Origin: a virus
Virus record (IMG/VR): IMGVR_UViG_3300020203_000004
Location: 1 to 35,983 of that record
Direction: 5' to 3' (one strand)
DNA: 35,983 nt
Position 1 is the first letter of the stretch. Each line of letters opens with the position of its first letter. The notes beneath the pieces are model-generated. The model did no database searches and was not told the origin of the DNA. It saw only the letters and a program-made list of their open reading frames with translations. Below, one piece after another: positions 1-6,668 of the stretch. A program made the translations under genes and the position numbers.

Positions 1-127
1 CATTGGCTCTTCGACAAACAAAATATTTGCTTTGTCCCCATTCACCATAAGGTCAACCCTTGAGAATGTGCCGTCCTTGTGTTTCATAACGCCCATTGCA
101 ACAAACCAGCCAAAACCGGTTTCTGCC
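1..127. repeat. Terminal direct repeat, left copy
   Basis: The first 127 bases are identical to the last 127 (35857-35983). A perfect overlap of exactly this length is what a de Bruijn assembler with k=127 leaves on a closed circle, so I read it as proof of a circular or circularly permuted genome rather than a biological long terminal repeat. The unique genome is then 35,856 bp. A real short direct terminal repeat cannot be excluded from sequence alone. Confidence 0.95.
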
Positions 128-195
128 ACAACCTTCTTTTTCCTGATGCGCTTTTTCTTTACTACTTCGCTGATGCTTGCCCCTTTAGAAATCAT
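1..195 (-). CDS. Small basic hypothetical protein, 5' part (runs across the circle junction)
   Basis: Reading leftward from an ATG at 195 the frame stays open to base 1 and, after closing the circle, continues to a TAA at 35791, giving 86 residues. A purine-rich AGGGGG lies just upstream of the ATG. The start overlaps the stop of the upstream gene (185-424) by 11 bases, and its own stop overlaps the start of the following membrane protein, so it sits in a tight late operon. The N-terminal third is strongly basic (a KKKRIRKKKKVV segment at about residues 13-23), followed by a short mixed domain with FGWFVAMG. No family recognised; nucleic-acid binding is only a guess from charge. It would be missed or called partial in a linear annotation. 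Confidence 0.75.
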   Translation of the reverse strand, partial: MISKGASISEVVKKKRIRKKKVVAETGFGWFVAMGVMKHKDGTFSRVDLMVNGDKANILFVEEPM

Positions 196-424
196 CGAGG
201 CCCCCTACAGTGTGTGCGAAATCGTGCGCTCTTGCTTGCGCCAATATCTGCTCACGGGCAGCCTTAGTGAAAACTATGCCACTATATACTCTACCTGCCA
301 GGCTCCCTGAAAAGGCCCCATGCTCAAGCAGGTCGACTACTGAGGTCAGCCCTTGTAAGGCCGCTATGATCTGCTTTAAATCGTCTGGTATGGATTCTGG
401 CGGGTTGTCTTGTAGTTCAGACAT
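185..424 (-). CDS. Small hypothetical protein (79 aa)
   Basis: A 79-residue ORF with a strong Shine-Dalgarno (AGGAGG followed by about nine bases) before its ATG. It is acidic at the N terminus (ELQDNPPESIPDDL) and then helical, with TKAAREQILAQARAHDF near the C terminus. No membrane segment or known motif is visible. It lies downstream of the LamG-type gene and overlaps the next gene by 11 bases, so it is probably co-expressed with late genes. Function unknown. Confidence 0.7.
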   Translation of the reverse strand: MSELQDNPPESIPDDLKQIIAALQGLTSVVDLLEHGAFSGSLAGRVYSGIVFTKAAREQILAQARAHDFAHTVGGLDDF

Positions 425-514
425 ATTCCCTTCCTCCTATAGTGAATTGGTTTAAAAGGTATGCTTAAGGACAGTATAGACGTGGGCGTAAAGGAAAAGC
501 AACCATCATGATTT

Positions 515-1291
515 TTAAAAAAACCTGCCGGTGAAAGCATAACCCGAGGCAGCAATGGCAGCGCGTTTACCAAACAGGGCGCGCTGAGTAGTTACGGGGA
601 CAAATGAAGGAGCAGCTAGAAGGGCCACTTCAGCAGCTGAGAGTGCCCGCCCGTAGATTCGGACGTCGTCTATCGAGCCTCTAAAATACCCAGACAACAC
701 GCCAGCGATCCCTACAACTCCAATAAGCAAACTCTCAGTATTGTCGGCCAAAGCATGGGTATTAGCAGCTCTAACCCTTTCAACGCCGTTAACGTACAGA
801 ACAACATCGACACCATTTTGAAGAGCGACCACGTGTGTCCAATCATTCGCCGTAGCTGCAGTTGTAAGGAAAGTATTACCAGTGCCAGTAGTACCTTTGA
901 AAAATCTTATATTCCCTGAAAAAACCTCTATTAGTATGCCTCGTTGAGCGACATCGTCTCTCCACTTACTTACGATACCATATCGTCCGGTAGTATCTGG
1001 AACTCTAAACCATGCAGAAATAGACCAGGAAGATTTTCCATCTAAAAAAGTCACGTCGCCGTAATCAACATAATCGTTTGATCCGTCAAAACTCACAGCA
1101 TTACGTTTCCCGCCTTCGCCGAGCGTCCAGATTGGGCCATTCGTTAGCGTCCCGTTATTCCCATAGCCTGACCTATCAAACCAGGTATTGCCACTGCCGC
1201 CACCGGTAGCGTGAAAAATTAGATCCGCGCGCAGCCTAGGATCTAGCTGTGCAGAATCAAAAACTCTTTGGCTTGATCGAGGTACAATCAT
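515..1291 (-). CDS. LamG/concanavalin A-like jelly-roll protein, putative receptor-binding or tail-fibre protein
   Basis: The 258-residue protein has the hallmarks of the LamG-like jelly-roll superfamily: SFDGSNDYVDYGD at about 67-79, SWSISAWFRV at 88-97, WTHVVALQNGVDVVLYVNG at 151-169 and GSIDDVRIYGRALSAAEV at 205-222. These domains bind carbohydrate or other surface ligands, and in phages they are typical of tail tips, fibres and virion decorations. It starts at an ATG that overlaps the TAA of the upstream gene (TAATG), so it is translationally coupled. With its neighbours 1291-3414 it forms a receptor-binding cluster. The domain assignment is firm; the adsorption role is inferred from context. 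A C-terminal tail of about 30 residues (after position 228) lies outside the jelly roll. Confidence 0.85.
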   Translation of the reverse strand: MIVPRSSQRVFDSAQLDPRLRADLIFHATGGGSGNTWFDRSGYGNNGTLTNGPIWTLGEGGKRNAVSFDGSNDYVDYGDVTFLDGKSSWSISAWFRVPDTTGRYGIVSKWRDDVAQRGILIEVFSGNIRFFKGTTGTGNTFLTTAATANDWTHVVALQNGVDVVLYVNGVERVRAANTHALADNTESLLIGVVGIAGVLSGYFRGSIDDVRIYGRALSAAEVALLAAPSFVPVTTQRALFGKRAAIAASGYAFTGRFF

Positions 1292-1797
1292 TACTCTACT
1301 TTCGAGAATACAGGCGTTATGTAAATCGCGTGATTTGCAGCCGTTGCGTTTAAATTCACGGCTGTACTGTGGGTAACGAAGGCCAAGAATTTCTTTGGCA
1401 TTGTTCCACCGAAAAGAGAAGCTACTGAGACAGGACCAAAATAGTAAGCAAGGTTTGACGTTGCGATTGTTGGAATTACGGCAGCTAGTTTACAAACACT
1501 GTCGCGCGTTCCTACACCGCTAACGGTTTCCGCTGAATCAGTCCCGTCAAAAACGTCAGGATATAATGTGTCATCCATCAGCCCTACGACGTAAACTCTG
1601 ATTTCTTTTGCAGTCGTCGGAGTTGTGCCAGTGGTAATCATTCCTGCCAAAAGGTAGTCTTGAAAAAGGTTAACGGTATTGCTTACCTCAGTTGATGCTC
1701 GGCCCGTAAGTAGGCTTGCGTCAGTTGCAAGTGAGGCGAGCGTAATTGTAAGAGCCGACGAAGCCCCGTACGCTAATTTGATATCTCCGACAGCCAT
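1291..1797 (-). CDS. Putative virion structural protein
   Basis: 168 residues, rich in Ala, Thr, Val and Ser and with no signal peptide or membrane segment, the composition typical of phage fibre-accessory or baseplate-type proteins. A central segment EIRVYVVGLMDDTLYPDVFDG and the C-terminal NHAIYITPVF suggest a beta-rich fold. It lies between the small 1816-2052 gene and the LamG gene, overlapping the latter by TAATG. I do not recognise a named family. Role in the tail or adsorption apparatus is inferred only from position and composition. Confidence 0.75.
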   Translation of the reverse strand: MAVGDIKLAYGASSALTITLASLATDASLLTGRASTEVSNTVNLFQDYLLAGMITTGTTPTTAKEIRVYVVGLMDDTLYPDVFDGTDSAETVSGVGTRDSVCKLAAVIPTIATSNLAYYFGPVSVASLFGGTMPKKFLAFVTHSTAVNLNATAANHAIYITPVFSKVE

Positions 1798-1815
1798 GTG
1801 TGTACTCCCTTGAGG

Positions 1816-2052
1816 TTATGCGTTGAGTGCCGCCAACATACTTGTTTCGTTTGTTTCATACTTAATTTGCAAAGCAACCCAGTCTATTAGTGCAGCCTTA
1901 GCGCGGACAACGAACTCCGCTGATTTTGAATTTACGTCAATTCTGTCCTCTGTGTAAGTAAAAACGCCTAGTGTCTGGTGCTCATACACGGCTATGGCTG
2001 CTCCAAGTTTTTCTTGGACTGTATTTTGTTTGTACTTTACAGAAACCCACAT
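1816..2052 (-). CDS. Small hypothetical protein in tail-fibre cluster (78 aa)
   Basis: A 78-residue protein preceded by a GGGG-type ribosome binding site. The N-terminal half looks beta-stranded (MWVSVKYKQ) and the C-terminal half helical with regularly placed hydrophobics and acidic residues (KAALIDWVALQIKYETNE). It is flanked by the fibre gene and a structural-type gene and is probably co-translated with them. No motif gives a function; a small fibre chaperone or accessory protein is possible but unsupported. Confidence 0.7.
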   Translation of the reverse strand: MWVSVKYKQNTVQEKLGAAIAVYEHQTLGVFTYTEDRIDVNSKSAEFVVRAKAALIDWVALQIKYETNETSMLAALNA

Positions 2053-2067
2053 TTTTTGTCCCCTTTT

Positions 2068-3222
2068 CTAAGTTCTGGTTAATCTCATAGTAAAACGCAA
2101 ATCGTTAGCCGCCGAGTTGGCACTAAAAACCCAAGTTACAATATCACCTGTAGCAACGACGTTTGCCGCCGAGGCGTTCGAGTCTCCTGGCGTGCTGGTA
2201 ATCGCTACGGCTGATAGGCCAGTCACTGAAACGCCGTTAATTTGAACCGCCAGCGTTATGGTCCCGCTTGACGTGCCCGCTCCCCCGACACTGTTAATGG
2301 TGTAGCCAAAAGCTGCCTTAGCATCAGCGTAGATAGTTTGGTTTGCCGGATTAGCAAGTGGAATGCTGCACGTCATAGCACTAACAAGAGTTGTGGCGTT
2401 ACCTACTGACGTTAACGCGCCAGTCAAGTTTGCGTTGGTTGTGACGTTGCCCGCCGTTAACCCGGCAGCTGTTCCCGTTAGGTTCGTTCCTACACCGGAG
2501 GCAGGTGTGCCGAGGATCATTGCAGCGCCAAAAGAGGTTAAGCTTGACGCCGTTACTCCTGCCGCGAGGGTGGCACCCGTTAGTGTTCCCGCTGCCGCCG
2601 TTACCGTGACGTTAGCCGTACCGTCAAAAGACGTTCCGTTAATTGTGCGCGCTGTTTGCAAAGCCGTAGCCGTACCAGCGTTACCAGAAACCGTGGTTTG
2701 GTCGCCTGTATTTGTACCTGAGTTTGTGCCAGTGATTTGACTTGTGAGAGCTAGTGTGCCAGTACCACCTGGGAGCGTGTGCGTGTTGAGTGTACCAACA
2801 CCCGCCATATTTCCAGTTGAGTCTGCTATAGTGACCACCGAGTTTTGAATGAGCTTACCCGTAGTGGTATCAAAACGAACAACCGCGTTGTCTGTCGCAC
2901 TGGCTGGCCCTAAGACGTCACCACTACCAGAAGAGGTCGACCATTTCATGCCGGTAGCTTCTGCACTATCAGCAGTCAACACCTGCCCGTTTGTTCCTAC
3001 GGCTAACCTTATGGCCGCGTTGGCGCCGGTAGCAGCGGCCAAATCTCCCTTAGCGTCCCAAATGGAATCTCCTGCTACGGAACCAGCGCCCGCTATAGGT
3101 AACGCGATACCGCTCTCTGTCATATATTTAAAAATATTAGCCGTAGTATCAAACCATAGGTAAACTTTCCCTAGGGCAGGAGTAGTCGGCTGATCGTTAA
3201 CTGAAAATCTTTGGATTGACAT
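2068..3222 (-). CDS. Tail fibre protein
   Basis: 384 residues dominated by Ala, Thr, Gly, Ser and Asn in short beta-like repeats (TGTNSGTNTGDQTTVSGNAG, ARTINGTSFDGTANVTV). This is the standard composition of phage fibre shafts. The N-terminal 40 residues (PTTPALGKVYLWFDTTANIF) resemble the virion-attachment or early repeat segment seen in many tail fibres of environmental phages. A GAGG ribosome binding site precedes the ATG. The C-terminal ~90 residues are less repetitive and may be the tip. The long open frames on the opposite strand here are a by-product of the composition. Function is assigned by composition and neighbourhood, so the fibre call is good but the receptor is unknown. Confidence 0.85.
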   Translation of the reverse strand: MSIQRFSVNDQPTTPALGKVYLWFDTTANIFKYMTESGIALPIAGAGSVAGDSIWDAKGDLAAATGANAAIRLAVGTNGQVLTADSAEATGMKWSTSSGSGDVLGPASATDNAVVRFDTTTGKLIQNSVVTIADSTGNMAGVGTLNTHTLPGGTGTLALTSQITGTNSGTNTGDQTTVSGNAGTATALQTARTINGTSFDGTANVTVTAAAGTLTGATLAAGVTASSLTSFGAAMILGTPASGVGTNLTGTAAGLTAGNVTTNANLTGALTSVGNATTLVSAMTCSIPLANPANQTIYADAKAAFGYTINSVGGAGTSSGTITLAVQINGVSVTGLSAVAITSTPGDSNASAANVVATGDIVTWVFSANSAANDLRFTMRLTRT

Positions 3223-3225
3223 GTA

Positions 3226-3414
3226 TTAGTCCTCTAGGATAAGGGTGCCCTCGATATTTAGAGCGCCCTCTAAAATAAAATCGCCAAACACGACCATTTG
3301 CTTACTTGCCGTAATCGTAACGGTAGTGCCCGCCGCAATATCTGAAAATCCACTGTGGTGGTCTAGTCCGCTGGCAGTACTGCCCGCCCCTGAAATATTG
3401 ATTGTACAGCTCAT
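3226..3414 (-). CDS. Small hypothetical beta-rich protein (62 aa)
   Basis: 62 residues, almost entirely beta-type sequence (TINISGAGSTASGL, GTTVTITASKQMVVFGDFIL) ending in ILED. It immediately precedes the fibre gene with three bases between them, so it may form a small cap or attachment domain for the fibre. No Shine-Dalgarno is visible before the ATG, and a possible -10 element lies only six bases upstream, so the message could be leaderless. No family recognised. Confidence 0.65.
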   Translation of the reverse strand: MSCTINISGAGSTASGLDHHSGFSDIAAGTTVTITASKQMVVFGDFILEGALNIEGTLILED

Positions 3415-3420
3415 GCAGGT

Positions 3421-3449
3421 AGTCTAGCACATGATTTTAATAAAATTAA
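3421..3449 (-). promoter_or_regulatory. Candidate leftward sigma70-type promoter before the fibre cluster
   Basis: On the minus strand, TTAATT (3449-3444), 17 bases, then TAGACT (3426-3421) preceded by TG two bases upstream, an extended -10 pattern. The predicted start point falls at about 3414, the A of the ATG of the next gene, which has no Shine-Dalgarno. The -35 match is weak, so this is a candidate only. Confidence 0.35.
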
Positions 3450-3532
3450 GGGTACCCCACTAAAAAGATAATCCGCTCGTCCATGAGGTTTTAGTCAGTT
3501 TGTGGGGTTAAGAGCTCTAGGCTAATCGTACT

Positions 3533-4579
3533 CTATTTTCTACTAAACCTCAAAGCTGCCGCGTTACAGTATACTTTTTCTAAAACCTTCGTGCCGGCGC
3601 CTTGTCGTGACATGAGCGCTAGTTTTTTCTTAGTCCAAATAAGCCTAAATCTAGGATCCTTGATATCATATTCTGAAATGAATATAGGAGTGTCGTGCTT
3701 GTCTGCCCAGTCTAAAAACGCCGGCCTATCGAAACTTAGGGCGTAACCTTTCGTGTCTTCATATGGGATATCACAGTAAATAATTGAGTTGGGCAGAATC
3801 TCTACCTTCTCATAACTTTTAGAGAAGTAAACTATCTTCTGCCGCAAGCCCTCTAAGCCTTGAACGCGCTCAAGGGCGAATAGGTGTTGCTGAGCTGCGA
3901 GCTGATCTAGGCCTTGCGCCTGCTCTATGCGCTCAAGACTTTCAATGCGCAAGCCCTCTAAGCCTTGAACGCGCTCAAGGGCGAATAGGTGTTGCTGAGC
4001 TGCGAGCTGATCTAGGCCTTGCGCCTGCTCTATGCGCTCAAGACTTTCAATGCTTTTAAGCTGGTTGCTTTTACCGCCCAAAAGTTGCACATGTCTCAAA
4101 AGCAGGCGGCGGTCTTTGATCGATGAAGATTCCTTAAAAGCATTCATTCCAAATGTCTTTTTAGCAACATCATCAAACTCATTGAAGACTATGGCCATAT
4201 GCATGGACTTCTTGTAAGATTCAATATTTTTACCAAATAAATAGTCTTTTCCGTTACAACTAAAGGACCAACATAGTTTAATATAGCCGTCTAAATCTTT
4301 TTTCTCTAAAAACTCTTCTCTACTAATCCATTTAGGTTTAAAAACTTCGTAAGAATATTTACCAGCAACTGCATTTTTAAAACAATCAATGATCTCTGGT
4401 TTTATTTCATTGTAATGAAATTGTTTAAAATCTTTTGATCTCCTAACAGCCATAGCGTGCGTTACCGCACCACCACCACCAAAGAGGTCGTAGAAGTGAT
4501 CAGCCGCTGGAAATATTTTAATTAGTTCGTCACACAGTGATTGTTTTGAGCCTTGATAAGGTAAGCCGTACTGCGACAT
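3533..4579 (-). CDS. dam: D12-class DNA adenine-N6 methyltransferase with internal leucine-rich duplication
   Basis: 348 residues. The N terminus has PYQGSK (7-12) and motif I DLFGGGG (31-37), the S-adenosylmethionine pocket of D12/Dam-type enzymes. The catalytic motif is DIPY at 270-273 in CDIPYEDTKGY, a variant of DPPY. The product should be N6-methyladenine in a short target such as GATC, which could protect phage DNA from restriction or mark replication. Between the target-recognition part and the catalytic motif sits a leucine-rich insert (177-246) made of two perfect 35-residue copies encoded by a 105-bp tandem repeat. Its ATG overlaps the TAA of the ParB-like gene (TAATG), implying coupled translation. 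Target sequence and activity are not deducible here. Confidence 0.9.
   Translation of the reverse strand: MSQYGLPYQGSKQSLCDELIKIFPAADHFYDLFGGGGAVTHAMAVRRSKDFKQFHYNEIKPEIIDCFKNAVAGKYSYEVFKPKWISREEFLEKKDLDGYIKLCWSFSCNGKDYLFGKNIESYKKSMHMAIVFNEFDDVAKKTFGMNAFKESSSIKDRRLLLRHVQLLGGKSNQLKSIESLERIEQAQGLDQLAAQQHLFALERVQGLEGLRIESLERIEQAQGLDQLAAQQHLFALERVQGLEGLRQKIVYFSKSYEKVEILPNSIIYCDIPYEDTKGYALSFDRPAFLDWADKHDTPIFISEYDIKDPRFRLIWTKKKLALMSRQGAGTKVLEKVYCNAAALRFSRK
3843..4052. repeat. Perfect 105-bp tandem duplication inside the methylase gene
   Basis: Copies 3843-3947 and 3948-4052 are identical base for base. The unit is a multiple of three, so the frame is kept and adds one 35-residue block beginning IESLERIEQAQGLDQL. 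Each block is itself made of shorter Leu-Glu-Arg elements. Zero divergence between copies indicates a very recent expansion. Confidence 0.95.
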
Positions 4580-5130
4580 TATTTTTCCTTGACAATTAGT
4601 CCACGAGACGAAAGCTCGGTTTTTAAATCATCAAGTTCCAATTTGTCGCCTAAGTGAACAGTGAGGATGAATTTTGATTCTGCTGATTCCTTGCCTTCCT
4701 TGTCGTCAAGCTCGACTTCAGGCATGGCGTAACCAAGGCCTGGAATATCGTCAATATCAAAACCGATATCTTCTACTGCGAAACCATCGTTAAGGAGCGC
4801 GTCAAGTGAGGCTCTTAGTATTTCGTCGTCCCATTCTGCTAGCTCTGACGTTTTGTTATCTGCAAGTGCGTAAGCCATAGCTTGGGTGTGGCTGAGGTGA
4901 TCAGCGCGCGTTATGTCTACCATTTCCCACCCTAACATTCTCGCCGCCGTGAGTGTTCCATTGCCTGCTATGACGATATCGTTTCTTACCACGATTGGTT
5001 TTATTTGCCCAAACTCCAGGAGTGAGCCCTTAATAGCAGAAAGGTTTCTTGCGCCATGCTTTCGTGCGTTATTTGGATCAAGGTGAAGTGTATCAACGCC
5101 AACTTTTTCCACTCGAAGAGTTCGATTCAT
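4579..5130 (-). CDS. ParB/Srx-like N-terminal domain protein
   Basis: 183 residues from the ATG at 5130, which overlaps the upstream lipoprotein's stop as ATGA. An in-frame ATG four codons earlier is less likely. The first ~100 residues match the ParB-like nuclease domain fold: DPNNARKHG near the start, then LLEFGQIKPIVVRND and the signature GNGTLTAARMLGW, followed by ALADNKTSEL. In phages this domain is often fused or adjacent to DNA methylases, exactly as here, where the D12 methylase follows with overlapping stop and start. The C-terminal part is acidic and ends in a small alpha/beta-like segment. Role is probably DNA binding or nucleotide hydrolysis supporting modification or replication; biochemical function unproven. 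Confidence 0.85.
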   Translation of the reverse strand: MNRTLRVEKVGVDTLHLDPNNARKHGARNLSAIKGSLLEFGQIKPIVVRNDIVIAGNGTLTAARMLGWEMVDITRADHLSHTQAMAYALADNKTSELAEWDDEILRASLDALLNDGFAVEDIGFDIDDIPGLGYAMPEVELDDKEGKESAESKFILTVHLGDKLELDDLKTELSSRGLIVKEK

Positions 5131-5525
5131 AAGATCTCGCAAGTGCTAGTGTGGGACACATAATCTGCTGAACAAGTAAAAACTGCGTCAATGACACAGC
5201 GCGCTTCTAGAGTTACTTTTTGCCACCTGATCTCTGGGTTTTTTTTGCAAGGGAACTGTAAGGAACGGCCTAATACTTGCCCAGAAAAAAAGGGTAACTC
5301 CGTAGCGGTATACCCTTCTGCAAAAATCATTTGTTTCCAAGCGGTCTTGACTTTGGTGCCAAACTCCACCTGCTGTCTCATAAGATAAGGCTCAAGGTCC
5401 ATATCGCGCTCAGTTTCATGCGCCTTTTTGTCGTCTTTGTTTTTAGAGCAGGACTCGAGGAAAATTAGCGAGGTCGTTATGGCTAGTATCGATGACGCTG
5501 TCAACATGAGGAGTACTTGTTTCAT
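5127..5525 (-). CDS. Putative lipoprotein or membrane-anchored exported protein
   Basis: 132 residues from the ATG at 5525, which has AAGG upstream; an ATG 15 bases earlier is the alternative. A signal-type segment (VLLMLTASSILAITTSLIF) ends in LESC, which fits a lipobox imperfectly because of Glu at -2. The mature part is charged (SKNKDDKKAHETERDMD) and has four further cysteines toward the C terminus that could form disulphides. The start lies well inside the nuclease gene (83-base overlap), and the stop overlaps the ParB-like start. It may modify the host envelope or act in superinfection exclusion or lysis, but nothing in the sequence decides this. Confidence 0.7.
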   Translation of the reverse strand: MKQVLLMLTASSILAITTSLIFLESCSKNKDDKKAHETERDMDLEPYLMRQQVEFGTKVKTAWKQMIFAEGYTATELPFFSGQVLGRSLQFPCKKNPEIRWQKVTLEARCVIDAVFTCSADYVSHTSTCEIL

Positions 5526-5874
5526 TTTTGCCTTTTTCATGAATTTCTAAAATTGCCTGTGCAAAATCTATCATGTCTTCAAACCTAATTGTAATCAACC
5601 ATCCTTCATTATTTTTTCTTGAAGCAACAGCTGGCGTTCGTCCACTATTTGGATGTCCAGAATCCCGCACGGCCTGAGACACGCTTCCACTGAGGTCCAG
5701 TTTTTCTCGTCTCTTAACCTCCCAATAAACCGAACCATCGCAAAGGATATCCGGAGTATCAGGACCACCCCTATATTGACAACCACGCCGCGCGTTGAAT
5801 AGTCCGATAGAATTAAGTTTTTTGGCAAACTCATTTTCTGCAACCTTCCCCTTCGTTCGGGCGTTTATAGGCAT
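5443..5874 (-). CDS. PD-(D/E)XK nuclease, Holliday-junction-resolvase-like
   Basis: 143 residues with an AGAGGAA ribosome binding site. The layout is that of small PD-(D/E)XK nucleases: an N-terminal helix with a conserved Glu (GKVAENEFAKKL, 9-20), then PDIL (41-44) and WEVKRR (51-56), giving the P-D...E-X-K metal site, followed by SVSQAVRDS resembling the Q-containing helix of Hjc/VRR-type enzymes. A DNA-junction or recombination nuclease role is likely. It overlaps the HNH gene upstream by 44 bases and the lipoprotein downstream by 83 bases, so its last ~30 residues are constrained by two frames. Exact substrate unknown. Confidence 0.8.
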   Translation of the reverse strand: MPINARTKGKVAENEFAKKLNSIGLFNARRGCQYRGGPDTPDILCDGSVYWEVKRREKLDLSGSVSQAVRDSGHPNSGRTPAVASRKNNEGWLITIRFEDMIDFAQAILEIHEKGKNETSTPHVDSVIDTSHNDLANFPRVLL

Positions 5875-6604
5875 ATATTTCCTCTATAGATTTACCTTCT
5901 GCTATCCATTGTCTAACACTAGTGTAAGGCATCTCGACAAGTCTTGACCACTCCTTAAGTGAAACTAGTTTACCCTCCCAAATGAATTCCGTTATTTGCC
6001 TTACCCTCTGGGTCAAGGCCCTATTTAAATTAAACCCGTGCTCATATCGCCTCAATAAAGTTCCATAGCGCATACCGGTAATAGCGGCTAGCTCCCTGAT
6101 GCTTTTCCACTTACCTTTGTAAAAATACCCACGTGGTTCTGGTATTTTCGAAGACTTCTTTGAAGGTGGGAGTAGAATATCTTCTACTGATTTTCCCGCT
6201 TGATACCTCTTGGTAATGCATTTGTAAGAAAAACCCAGCTCGTTTGCCCAGTCTTTTAGGCATTGCGTTTTGTCGTTGTAGGTAAGCATAACGGCGTGAG
6301 ATGAATTAAGCACCTGTTGCCTTGGGGTCGCCCACCTGACATTTCCAGGCTCGTAGTTACCGTCATTGTTGATGCGATCAATGGAATATTCCGGCGCAGG
6401 CTTAGGTCCCATATAATCAGCGAAAGCCTGGAAGTTATGTCTCCATGCGTCACACACGGTTATGCCTCGACCGCCCCATTCGGAGTAGCGCTTACCCTTA
6501 CTGTTGTAACAGCGATAGTTCATATGCGCCCAGGTGCTGTACAAAGGATGCTTCCATTTGCTTATTTTATTTATTGTTTTTCTTGGATCTGCTATATCAG
6601 TCAT
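5831..6604 (-). CDS. HNH-type homing-like endonuclease with three NUMOD1-like repeats
   Basis: 257 residues. The N-terminal half has the phage HNH-family pattern: YSTWAHMNYRCYN (22-34), WGGRGITVCDAW (43-54), YSIDRINNDGNYEPGNVRW (73-91) and a following QQVLN. The C-terminal half contains three repeats with the same order, (F/Y)-x-G/D-K, LKEWS-like helix, two tens of residues, then a GKS/GFN-(V/I)E-E-I ending, as in NUMOD1 DNA-binding modules: about 107-143, 160-198 and 207-248. Such proteins cut DNA site-specifically and are often selfish elements, but this one sits inside the operon without a visible intron. AAGGA precedes the ATG. Confidence 0.85.
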   Translation of the reverse strand: MTDIADPRKTINKISKWKHPLYSTWAHMNYRCYNSKGKRYSEWGGRGITVCDAWRHNFQAFADYMGPKPAPEYSIDRINNDGNYEPGNVRWATPRQQVLNSSHAVMLTYNDKTQCLKDWANELGFSYKCITKRYQAGKSVEDILLPPSKKSSKIPEPRGYFYKGKWKSIRELAAITGMRYGTLLRRYEHGFNLNRALTQRVRQITEFIWEGKLVSLKEWSRLVEMPYTSVRQWIAEGKSIEEIYAYKRPNEGEGCRK

Positions 6605-6668
6605 GTGGGATTTTTCCTTCTAGTACAAGGTTTAGTCCCACAACCCTAACAAACAATTCATCTCTATG

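Noticed and set aside
1-127. Terminal repeats as insertion-sequence or phage long terminal repeat
   Set aside because: Exactly 127 bases and inside an ORF that continues across the join, which fits assembly overlap of a circle better.
376-573. 65-residue minus-strand ORF between the LamG gene and the 79-residue gene
   Set aside because: It overlaps both neighbours in another frame and has no ribosome binding site.
2363-3163. Long plus-strand open frames opposite the tail fibre genes (also 27530-28525 and 28745-29143)
   Set aside because: They arise from Ala/Thr/Val-rich repeats on the coding strand and lack start signals and plausible protein patterns.
3453-3516. ACCCCAC...GTGGGG possible hairpin after the methylase gene
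   Set aside because: Loop of about 50 bases and no T-run directly behind; not convincing as a terminator.
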